Positions 50,936 through 58,110 of a stretch of DNA of 64,000 nucleotides are shown here, in pieces (within the stretch, counting starts at the first letter, position 1; every line of letters begins with the position of its first letter). The notes below the pieces were generated by a model. It saw nothing but the letters and a program-made list of their open reading frames with translations, did not search any database and had not been told where the DNA came from. Both the position numbers and the translations under genes were made by a program. Source of the stretch: Desulfosporosinus fructosivorans (lineage in GTDB: Bacteria > Bacillota > Desulfitobacteriia > Desulfitobacteriales > Desulfitobacteriaceae); contig NZ_SPQQ01000004.1 in NCBI RefSeq assembly GCF_004766045.1, positions 248,001-312,000 of the forward strand. Direction: 5' to 3'.

Positions 50936-52222
50936 TTAGCGAGCGTTGAACGCTGGAACTGGATAAACAGGATCTTTTGCTTTCAGATTATCAGGCCCGA
51001 CGACAAGCTGATCTCCGTTAAGCATTTGGATAGTTAGAGCTTTCAACCCTACATTGTCATGATACCAATTACCTTCAGTCGCAAATTTAATAGGGCCATA
51101 GAAAGTTTGAATGTCAATTTCCTCCAACGCTTTTACTAATTGTTCACGTTGTTGCTCAGATAAAGGCGGTTTAGCAGCGATTTTAGCAAGAGCTGCCGAA
51201 AAGGCTTCTCCCGTTGCCGAACACCCTGCTTGGGTATAATCAGGCACAACATTAAATTTTTCTTTGGACGCTTTTACATAATCTTCGACAGTACCAAATA
51301 AATCATCTTTAAGTTTCAAATCGGGGGTCCATACTGCGGCTCCGTAAACATAGTCCCCGTCTTTGCCAAGATTTTTAATAAAGTCTGGGGTTGTGATACC
51401 ATAATGCATCACAAAAGCCTTTGGCATAAAGCCTAATGATTTAGAGGCTTTGATTACTTGCATATGTTCAGTTTCATGTCCACCAACCGCTAGAACATCC
51501 GGGTTAAGTTGTTTGATAGCACTAATCAATGGAGTAAAGTCCGTACCGGCTGGCACAACATCGTACTTGACAACTTTCATCCCGTTTTTCTCTGCGCTAG
51601 CTTTAAATGCCTCGGCTACTGCTTTAGAGAACGCATCATTAACACCAAGTACCGCGATTGTCTTGGGCGGATTTGCTAGTTTTGCTAAGGTATCCAGGGG
51701 AGAGTTGGCTGTCAAGTCTGCTGCTGGTATTGTACCAAACGTGTATTTAAACTTTTGAGTCCAGATGGTTGGAGATTCCGCGGATCCAGTAATCATAGGA
51801 ACTTTATATTTATCTAGAATTGGAGCTACAGCTTTGGTAACCCCACTGGTATAGGGTCCAAGAATAAAGTCGACTTTCTCTGAAGTGATCAACCTTTCCG
51901 CGGCATTAGCGCCCGCAGTAGGGTCACTTTGATCGTCAGAATAAATTAATTTTAATTGGTAATTTTTGTCATCTACTTTGATTCCGCCTTTTTTATTCAC
52001 AGCATCCGCCCATAAATCGTAACCGTATTTGGTGACATTACCACCATAAACCTCTGCTCCCGATAAGGATGTAATCACGCCAACTTTATAATAGTCTCGT
52101 GTTTCTGAACTTGCACTGCTACTTGCACCAGTACTAGAACTGCCACAACCGGCCAAAGATAATATCAAACCAGAAATAGCCAGCAATGATATACTACGTA
52201 AGATTGATAGCTTTTTAAACAT
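50936..52222 (-). CDS. livK: Amino acid ABC transporter substrate-binding lipoprotein
   Basis: A 428-residue periplasmic-type (type I) binding protein. The signal peptide ends with a lipobox LILSLAGCGSSS, followed by a Ser-rich linker and the receptor fold (GVITSLSGAEVYGG, DDQSDPTAGANAAERLITSE). It gives the importer its specificity. The HAAT family includes receptors for leucine, amides, urea and aromatic or organic acids, so an omega-amino acid is possible, but this is not shown. It is followed on the same strand by the permeases and ATPases, 237 bp away with a repeat in between. Confidence 0.9.
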   Translation of the reverse strand: MFKKLSILRSISLLAISGLILSLAGCGSSSTGASSSASSETRDYYKVGVITSLSGAEVYGGNVTKYGYDLWADAVNKKGGIKVDDKNYQLKLIYSDDQSDPTAGANAAERLITSEKVDFILGPYTSGVTKAVAPILDKYKVPMITGSAESPTIWTQKFKYTFGTIPAADLTANSPLDTLAKLANPPKTIAVLGVNDAFSKAVAEAFKASAEKNGMKVVKYDVVPAGTDFTPLISAIKQLNPDVLAVGGHETEHMQVIKASKSLGFMPKAFVMHYGITTPDFIKNLGKDGDYVYGAAVWTPDLKLKDDLFGTVEDYVKASKEKFNVVPDYTQAGCSATGEAFSAALAKIAAKPPLSEQQREQLVKALEEIDIQTFYGPIKFATEGNWYHDNVGLKALTIQMLNGDQLVVGPDNLKAKDPVYPVPAFNAR

Positions 52223-52334
52223 ACATTTCTCCTCCTCAATATTTATGTAATCGCTAATTCATGATAACTATGTTGACTAGGTTAATGTTTAAGAAGGTCA
52301 TGCTCCTTTCCTAATAAATTTGAATATTAACGAA

Positions 52335-52367
52335 GGTATTTTTTTGATGTAATTTTGGAAAATACCT
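52335..52367. terminator. AGGTATTTT hairpin after the activator gene
   Basis: AGGTATTTT / AAAATACCT arms in the gap between the sigma-54 activator (stop at 52398) and livK start. It could stop transcription of the activator before livK, but a T run is not strong. Confidence 0.5.
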
Positions 52368-52397
52368 CAGTTTACCTGCGTGTATAATAAAATGTGA

Positions 52398-54146
52398 TCA
52401 ATTAATGTCTAATTCATTGATCGGCAATTGAATACTATCTTTGAAGATTCCATGCCTGTGCATTTTTCGAACAATTGTCGATTGATTTACCTCCAAAGCA
52501 TCCGCCATTTTATAGGTATTTTGGAATTTGATTAAAGCCTTATTTAAAAGTTGCCGTTCTAATTCATCGGTAGCAATCTTCAACGGACAAATGTCCAATA
52601 TGAAAACCTTTGCCGAACTACCATCCGCGTGTAAAATATAATCTGGTAAATGCATCGGCAAAACTACCAAAGCATCGACAGTCACAACAACTCTCTCTAC
52701 TAAATTTTCAAGTTCTCGTACGTTACCAGGCCAATTGTAATTTATCAATAGCTCAAGAGTCTCTGGAGCTATTTTTTTGTGGATCTCGTATTTTTCTAGA
52801 AACGCTTCTAAGAAATGCTCAACTAAGACCGGGATGTCCTCTTTTCGGTGCCGTAAAGGTGGTACATTTAGGGGTACAACATTTAATCGATAATAAAGAT
52901 CCTCCCTAAACTTTCGTTCTTTAACCAGTCGAGACATGTTACGATTCGTCGCAGCCAAAATCCGAGCATTAACATCAATGTAGTCATTTCCCCCAACTCG
53001 CCTTAACCTTTTATCTTGGATAACCTGCAATAACTTCACTTGAAGATTAAGTGGTAATTCGCTGATTTCATCTAAGAAAATCGTTCCTGAACTGGCTATT
53101 TCAAATAGTCCTTTCTTACCTTCTTTTTTGGCTCCAGTAAAGGATCCCCCTTCATAACCAAACAATTCTGACTCCATGAGATTCTCTGGAATTGCACCAC
53201 AGTTAATGGTTATGAATGGATATTCACTTCGTTTGCTTAACTGGTGAATGTTTAAGGCAACCACACCTTTACCTACGCCAGACTCCCCTTCAATCAGCAC
53301 CGTGGAATCTACAGCTGCCACCTTGGCAGCCAATATTAAGATTTTCTGCATTATTGCGCTCTTGCTAATGATTTCTGATGTATATACCCTCTCTTTGCGC
53401 AATTTTACAATTTCAGTCCGGTAATTATCTATCAATTTTTCAGTATCTTCCAAGCGCTGGCGTAAGTTACTTAATTCAGTTATGTCCCTAGAATTCGTAA
53501 CTACCCGAATAATTTTGCCTTTTTCATCAAAAACGGGGTTAGCTGTTACAATAATTTTTTTCCCACTCTTTGTTGATTGTATTAATGTGGTGCGTTTTTT
53601 CGTCCTCAGAACTTGAGGAGTAATGCTGGGCGAAAACAGCCCTAAATCCTCTAGTTTGCTTACATGTTTGCCGATCAACTCTTCAGCTTTCATTCCATAA
53701 AAACGTTCACTTGCTTTATTTACCCTTAGAGTGAAACCCGCTCCGTCTGTAACGAAAATTTCGTCATAAGAAGAGTTGAAAACCGCTTCTAATTCCTTAT
53801 TAAGCTCTTTAGTAACTTCTAACTCTTGAGCTACAGCATCAAGATCGGTAATGTCCTGAAAGGATGTAACTACTCCAGTTATTTTATTTCCTTCTAGAAT
53901 CGGTTTATGATTTGAGAGTATTACTCTTCCTCCAATGTCAACTTTATTATTAATAACAGGAATTCCGGTTTCTAATACCTCATACATAGCTGAGTCTGGA
54001 AGTACTTCCTTGGCCATTTCCCCTACAACATGTCCATTAATCCCTAATAATTCCTTGGCGGCCTTGTTGCATCCTACTATATATCCATTAGAATCTACCA
54101 TCAGCACTCCATGATATATCTCCTGAAATCCCGCTTCAAACTGCAC
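52398..54146 (-). CDS. Sigma-54-dependent PAS-AAA+ transcriptional activator
   Basis: A 582-residue activator: two PAS domains (about 5-105 and 120-225), a sigma-54 AAA+ domain (about 255-490) and a TyrR-type helix-turn-helix (MADALEVNQSTIVRKMHRHG). The AAA+ core is intact: Walker A GESGVGKG (287-294), GSFTGA (334-339, a known variant of GAFTGA), Walker B TIFLDEIS and the arginine-finger region FREDLYYRLNV. It probably senses a metabolite through PAS and drives the divergent sigma-54 promoters. A sigma-54 promoter precedes it, suggesting self-control. Start GTG at 54146, 8 bp after GGAGG. Confidence 0.9.
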   Translation of the reverse strand: MQFEAGFQEIYHGVLMVDSNGYIVGCNKAAKELLGINGHVVGEMAKEVLPDSAMYEVLETGIPVINNKVDIGGRVILSNHKPILEGNKITGVVTSFQDITDLDAVAQELEVTKELNKELEAVFNSSYDEIFVTDGAGFTLRVNKASERFYGMKAEELIGKHVSKLEDLGLFSPSITPQVLRTKKRTTLIQSTKSGKKIIVTANPVFDEKGKIIRVVTNSRDITELSNLRQRLEDTEKLIDNYRTEIVKLRKERVYTSEIISKSAIMQKILILAAKVAAVDSTVLIEGESGVGKGVVALNIHQLSKRSEYPFITINCGAIPENLMESELFGYEGGSFTGAKKEGKKGLFEIASSGTIFLDEISELPLNLQVKLLQVIQDKRLRRVGGNDYIDVNARILAATNRNMSRLVKERKFREDLYYRLNVVPLNVPPLRHRKEDIPVLVEHFLEAFLEKYEIHKKIAPETLELLINYNWPGNVRELENLVERVVVTVDALVVLPMHLPDYILHADGSSAKVFILDICPLKIATDELERQLLNKALIKFQNTYKMADALEVNQSTIVRKMHRHGIFKDSIQLPINELDIN

Positions 54147-54180
54147 CTCTAACACCTCCGCCTACGTGATATTTATAGTA

Positions 54181-54196
54181 GCAACTTCTGTGCCAA
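54181..54196 (-). promoter_or_regulatory. Sigma-54 promoter upstream of the activator gene
   Basis: Minus strand TTGGCACAGAAGTTGCT matches the -24/-12 consensus TTGGCAC-N5-TTGCT exactly. It lies 40 bp upstream of the activator start. TGCA-type sites at 54348-54380 are about 160-190 bp further upstream, the usual distance for enhancer sites. Confidence 0.8.
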
Positions 54197-54347
54197 TATC
54201 GGATATTAATCAACATCGGTCAATTGTCCACTTATTGTGAATATTCAGTATTTTATAGTCATATTTTAATGCGTTTTAGCATTAATCTCGCTGCAATTTT
54301 CTTCAATCTAATCTTATATACCTTTTCAAAGTTGCACCCAAGCTCCA

Positions 54348-54384
54348 TGCATAAGTGCATTAAAATAATGCCCCTATGCATGCA
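54348..54384. promoter_or_regulatory. TGCA-N4-TGCA candidate enhancer sites
   Basis: TGCATAAGTGCA (54348-54359) and TGCCCCTATGCA (54369-54380, followed by TGCA) match the motif found three times upstream of gcdC. TGCCCCTATGCA differs at two positions from TGCCATTATGCA at 28510. Confidence 0.5.
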
Positions 54385-54468
54385 AGTCATCAAAATTTTA
54401 ACCTAAATAGGTCTATCCGCTATATTATTTAATAATAACTAGACCAAATCTGCGATATTTCACATGTA

Positions 54469-54618
54469 TTATGTATTTCGATATTTCTTCAAAAGTTTTA
54501 CAACAGTAGACTGATCGATTTCAAGTACCTTTGCAACTTTATAGGGTTGATTTATATAGCTCGTAGGCATCCATTACTAATTGCTCCTCTATTTGGCAAG
54601 TAGATGATTTGCCCTATG
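54469..54618 (-). pseudogene. C-terminal remnant of a third TyrR-type activator
   Basis: Reverse-strand reading gives CQIEEQLVMDAYELYKST and, after a one-base shift (CCC instead of CC), YKVAKVLEIDQSTVVKLLKK then YRNT and a stop. This is the FIS-type helix-turn-helix found at the end of both intact activators nearby. No AAA+ or PAS part remains and a stop lies just upstream. It is a relic of a regulator gene, placed between the live activator and the aldehyde dehydrogenase it may once have served. Confidence 0.65.
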
Positions 54619-54946
54619 CGAAGTGTTTGAATGTTTGGTATATTCTTACTTTTCCGTCTTCATCTAGAGTATTCTAGATATAGGATAAGAAATCCTTTCT
54701 AAATTTTAAAAGATGTTTTGTATTATTAAAATTAAGGTTATCAATAAACAAATAGTTATGCCAAGGGAAATAGTTGTGCTTTTTGGCTAAAACAAGAGTA
54801 GAAAAAAATTCGATGATACATTATCTTAATGCAAACATAGACTAACCACCCTGCAGTTTATGCGTAGGATCAAGTATAAGATTTTAGAGAATAGCTTAAT
54901 ATGAGCATTTACAAGTGTTTATGAAGTTTATGAATTATCGTTAGGT
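54619..54946. other. Intergenic region before the aldehyde dehydrogenase promoter
   Basis: AT-rich stretch with no supported gene. It links the activator remnant to the sigma-54 promoter at 54947. Confidence 0.5.
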
Positions 54947-54961
54947 TGGCATGGATTTTGC
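54947..54961 (+). promoter_or_regulatory. Sigma-54 promoter of the aldehyde dehydrogenase operon
   Basis: TTGGCATGGATTTTGCA matches the consensus TTGGCAY-N5-TTGCA with the GG and GC dinucleotides correctly spaced. It lies about 65 bp upstream of the aldehyde dehydrogenase start. Confidence 0.8.
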
Positions 54962-55025
54962 AATGTATAAAAGAAAGTATTTAGAAAATTGCATATACAA
55001 CTATGAATTGAGGAGGTAATATGAT

Positions 55026-56447
55026 TTGCAAGTGAAATATCCTATCTACATTAATGGAGAATGGGTTGGCACTCAGGATACCATATCAGTGGTCGATAAA
55101 TATTCCGGGGAAGTATTTGCAACAGTATGTTCTTCTTCCCCCTTAGAAGTGGATAGTGCAGTGACTGCAGCGGTAAAAGCCTTTAAATCCAGAGCCCTTT
55201 CCCCTTACCAGATATACCAGATTCTGGCTAAATCATCGAGCTTGATCATGGAAAGATCTGATGACCTAGCCCTAACCATTTCGCGTGAGGCTGGCAAAGT
55301 TTACAGGGACGCCAAAACCGAGGTCATGCGGGCTGCACAAGTCTTTCTAATTGCGGCCGAAGAAGCTAAGCGAATTAGCGGAGAAGTGATTCCGGTGGAG
55401 GCTGCACCAGGATCTGAAAACCGATTGGCCTACACTATAAGAGTCCCAATCGGTGTAGTTTGTGCCATCAGCCCCTTCAATTTTCCGTTTAACCTAGTTA
55501 CCCATAAAATAGCTCCTGCCCTAGCTGCCGGGAATACTGTCGTTTTAAAACCAGCTTCCGCGACCCCGATTTCTGCAATTAACCTCTGCCGGATTTTAGA
55601 AGAGGCTGGTCTTCCACCCGGTTACCTCAATTTAGTGATAGGTAGTGGTAATGAAGTAGGAGATCTATTATTGAACGATGAGCGAATCAATTTTTATACA
55701 TTTACTGGTTCTCCAAAAGTTGGCAAGAAGATTATGTCTACGATCGGATTACGTAAATCCACCATGGAATTAGGCTCAAATTCCGTCACCATCGTTCATA
55801 AGGATGCGGATTTAGCTAAGGCAGCCACTTTATGTAGTCGTATGCCTTTTGTCAACGCTGGGCAAGTCTGTATTTCCATTCAACGGTTACTAATTCACCA
55901 GGATATCTATGAACAATTCGCTGATATGCTTGCTGAGGAAACTCGCAAGCTCATACTGGGTAATCCCCTCGATCCTCAAACTGATATTGGGCCAATGATT
56001 AGCGAGGCGGAGGCGATTAGAGCCGAGGCTTGGGTAACTGCCGCTTTAAAAGGTGGAGCTAGTTTAATATGTGGGGGAAAAAGAAATGGAGCTCTTTTTG
56101 AACCCACTATTTTAACAAATGTTAAATCGGATATGAAGGTTGTCTGTGAAGAAATTTTTGCTCCAGTAGTAAGCCTAATCCCCTATAAAGAGTTTGACGA
56201 AGCTATTGAAATAGCTAACAACTCCCATTACGGTCTGCAAGCCGGCATTTTCACTTCCTCGATTGATATCGCGACTGAGGCTACGCGGAAATTGGAAGTA
56301 GGTGGGGTCATCATCAATGATACTTCTCTATACCGCGCTGATCAGGCTCCATATGGCGGCATTAAAGAAAGTGGCATTGGACGAGAAGGCCCTAAATATG
56401 CAATACAAGAAATGACGGAATCTAAACTAGTGGTATACAATTTATAG
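55026..56447 (+). CDS. NAD(P)-dependent aldehyde dehydrogenase
   Basis: A 473-residue ALDH-superfamily enzyme. The cofactor region has SPFNFPFNLVTHKIAPALAA, GNTVVLKPAS and FTGSPKVGKK; the general-base glutamate is in TMELGSN and the catalytic cysteine in NAGQVCIS. It oxidises an aldehyde to the acid, here most likely the semialdehyde made by the aminotransferase downstream. Start is TTG at 55026, 9 bp after GGAGG; an ATG at 55021 between them opens a four-codon frame ending TGA that overlaps the start. Controlled by the sigma-54 promoter. Candidates are succinate, glutarate, malonate or sulfoacetaldehyde-type semialdehydes. Confidence 0.9.
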   Translation: MQVKYPIYINGEWVGTQDTISVVDKYSGEVFATVCSSSPLEVDSAVTAAVKAFKSRALSPYQIYQILAKSSSLIMERSDDLALTISREAGKVYRDAKTEVMRAAQVFLIAAEEAKRISGEVIPVEAAPGSENRLAYTIRVPIGVVCAISPFNFPFNLVTHKIAPALAAGNTVVLKPASATPISAINLCRILEEAGLPPGYLNLVIGSGNEVGDLLLNDERINFYTFTGSPKVGKKIMSTIGLRKSTMELGSNSVTIVHKDADLAKAATLCSRMPFVNAGQVCISIQRLLIHQDIYEQFADMLAEETRKLILGNPLDPQTDIGPMISEAEAIRAEAWVTAALKGGASLICGGKRNGALFEPTILTNVKSDMKVVCEEIFAPVVSLIPYKEFDEAIEIANNSHYGLQAGIFTSSIDIATEATRKLEVGGVIINDTSLYRADQAPYGGIKESGIGREGPKYAIQEMTESKLVVYNL

Positions 56448-56449
56448 CA

Positions 56450-56483
56450 CCCTAATAAGAACCTATTTAAGCTCTTATTAGGG
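56450..56483. repeat. CCCTAATAAGA hairpin between operon genes
   Basis: CCCTAATAAGA / TCTTATTAGGG arms directly between the aldehyde dehydrogenase stop and the aminotransferase start. No T run follows, so it probably protects or tunes the mRNA rather than ending it. Confidence 0.6.
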
Positions 56484-56498
56484 CGCTATGGAAAGAAG

Positions 56499-57887
56499 AT
56501 GGCGATGGTGACAGCATACACCGAAACTCAAATAGAGCAGATGAAAAAGGATGACATGAGATATTTTTTGCATCCAACAAGCTCTATATTTGACATGGAA
56601 TCTTGGGGTGGTCCTAAGATTATTGAAGAAGGCAATGGAATTCGGGTTAAGAGTGTTGAAGGTGAGATCTATATTGACTGTGGCGCGGGTCTGTGGTTAA
56701 ACAATGTAGGTTATGGCCGGACTGAATTGGCTGAGGTTGCCAAAAAACAAATGGAAAAGTTGTTCTACTTTCAAACATTCAATGGCTATTCTCATCCATT
56801 AGCTATTGAAATGGCAAAAAAAGTAGCTGAAATGATTCCCATGGATAACCCCAGGATCTTTTTTACCAGTGGGGGGTCAGAGTCCAATGATACTGCTTTT
56901 AAATTGGCCCGAATGTATTGGTATCTACAAGGTAAACCTAACAAAAATCACATCATTGCTAGGACAAAGGCTTATCATGGGGTTTCTTATGGAGCTTTAA
57001 GCGCGACCAGTTTACCTGGTTTCTGGGATGGTTTCAGACCCTTAGTTCCGGCATTCCAGCACATTGAACATCCTCACTGTTACTTCTGCCCCTGGGGGAA
57101 GGAACAAGGCAGCTGTAATTTAGAATGTGCGGAAGCACTTGAAGAGAAAATCCTCGAGCTCGGTCAGGACAATGTTGCAGCTTTTACAGCAGAACCAGTC
57201 ATTGGTACTGGAGGGGCAATCGTTCCACCAAAGGGTTATTATCAACGTATTCGCGAAATTTGTGATAAGTATGATGTCTTGTTTATTGCTGATGAGGTCA
57301 TTACTGGCTTTGGTCGGACGGGTAAAATGTTCGGTATGCTGCATTGGGGAGTAAAACCCGATATCATGATGATGGCTAAAGGGATCACCAGCGGATACAT
57401 TCCTATGGGAGCAGTTGGTATTTCAGAGAGAGTCTTTACACTGATCAGAAACCACGGCATCTTTATGCACGGTTATACCTACAGTGCTCATCCGGTAGCC
57501 TGTGCAGTTGCCTTAAAGAATATCGAAATTATTGAACGAGAAAACCTAGTAGCCAATGCCCACGAAAAAGGTAAATTATTGCGTTCACTCATCCGAGATT
57601 TGGACTTACCCTGTATTGGTGAAGTAAGAGGCTTAGGACTGATGAATGCCGTTCAACTTGTACAAGATACAGAAACCAGGACCATGTTTAACTCTGCCCT
57701 AGGAATTGCCAAGCGCGTGTCGGCGATTGCTTGGGAAAACGGACTAGCGTTACGACCGTTAATTGACGACGGATTACAATTGTCCCCACCGCTGATCATT
57801 ACTGAAGCGGACATAATTGAACTAGTCGATAAATTAGGCAGGTCCATTGAACAAGCACAGCGTGAATTTTTAGGAAATCCACTTTAG
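56499..57887 (+). CDS. Class III omega-amino acid:pyruvate-type aminotransferase
   Basis: A 462-residue PLP enzyme. The PLP aspartate and lysine lie in FIADEVITGFGRTGKMF and MMAKGITSGYIPMG. A Cys-rich insertion HCYFCPWGKEQGSCNLEC (about residues 189-206) resembles taurine:pyruvate and omega-amino acid aminotransferases. It removes the terminal amino group from a substrate such as beta-alanine, GABA, 5-aminovalerate or taurine, and the aldehyde dehydrogenase encoded upstream would oxidise the product. The start at 56499 has only AAAGAAG; an ATG two codons later is possible. Confidence 0.87.
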   Translation: MAMVTAYTETQIEQMKKDDMRYFLHPTSSIFDMESWGGPKIIEEGNGIRVKSVEGEIYIDCGAGLWLNNVGYGRTELAEVAKKQMEKLFYFQTFNGYSHPLAIEMAKKVAEMIPMDNPRIFFTSGGSESNDTAFKLARMYWYLQGKPNKNHIIARTKAYHGVSYGALSATSLPGFWDGFRPLVPAFQHIEHPHCYFCPWGKEQGSCNLECAEALEEKILELGQDNVAAFTAEPVIGTGGAIVPPKGYYQRIREICDKYDVLFIADEVITGFGRTGKMFGMLHWGVKPDIMMMAKGITSGYIPMGAVGISERVFTLIRNHGIFMHGYTYSAHPVACAVALKNIEIIERENLVANAHEKGKLLRSLIRDLDLPCIGEVRGLGLMNAVQLVQDTETRTMFNSALGIAKRVSAIAWENGLALRPLIDDGLQLSPPLIITEADIIELVDKLGRSIEQAQREFLGNPL

Positions 57888-57909
57888 TGTCTTCTAATGT
57901 AAGAAATGA

Positions 57910-57962
57910 CAAAAGGCGCCAACTGTATGCTTGGATCAGTTCCAAGTATACAGTTGGCGCCT
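57910..57962. terminator. Long terminator hairpin of the aldehyde dehydrogenase operon
   Basis: AAGGCGCCAACTGTATGCTTGG and its near-perfect complement (one G-T pair) with a seven-base loop. It separates the rightward operon from the leftward gene at 58111-61053, so it may stop both. Confidence 0.75.
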
Positions 57963-57969
57963 TCATTCT

Positions 57970-58083
57970 AGTGAACTCATTCTACTAAAGTCGAACATCG
58001 TGACTTCGTGGGGATCTACCCCTGAACCAGAATACTGGGTGCAATTCCAACTTGTAGAAGTGGGAGTCTCACGATTGGATGAA
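57970..58083. repeat. GTCTCG/TTCAAC hairpin repeat, copy D (long form, inverted)
   Basis: Read on the minus strand: TTCATCCAATCGTGAGAC, TCCCACTTCTACAAG, a middle part, GTAGATCCCCACGAAGTCA and CGATGTTCGACTTTAG. It matches copy C along its length with scattered changes. Confidence 0.7.
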
Positions 58084-58110
58084 TTATTAGTCAGTATCCG
58101 GTGTTAATTG

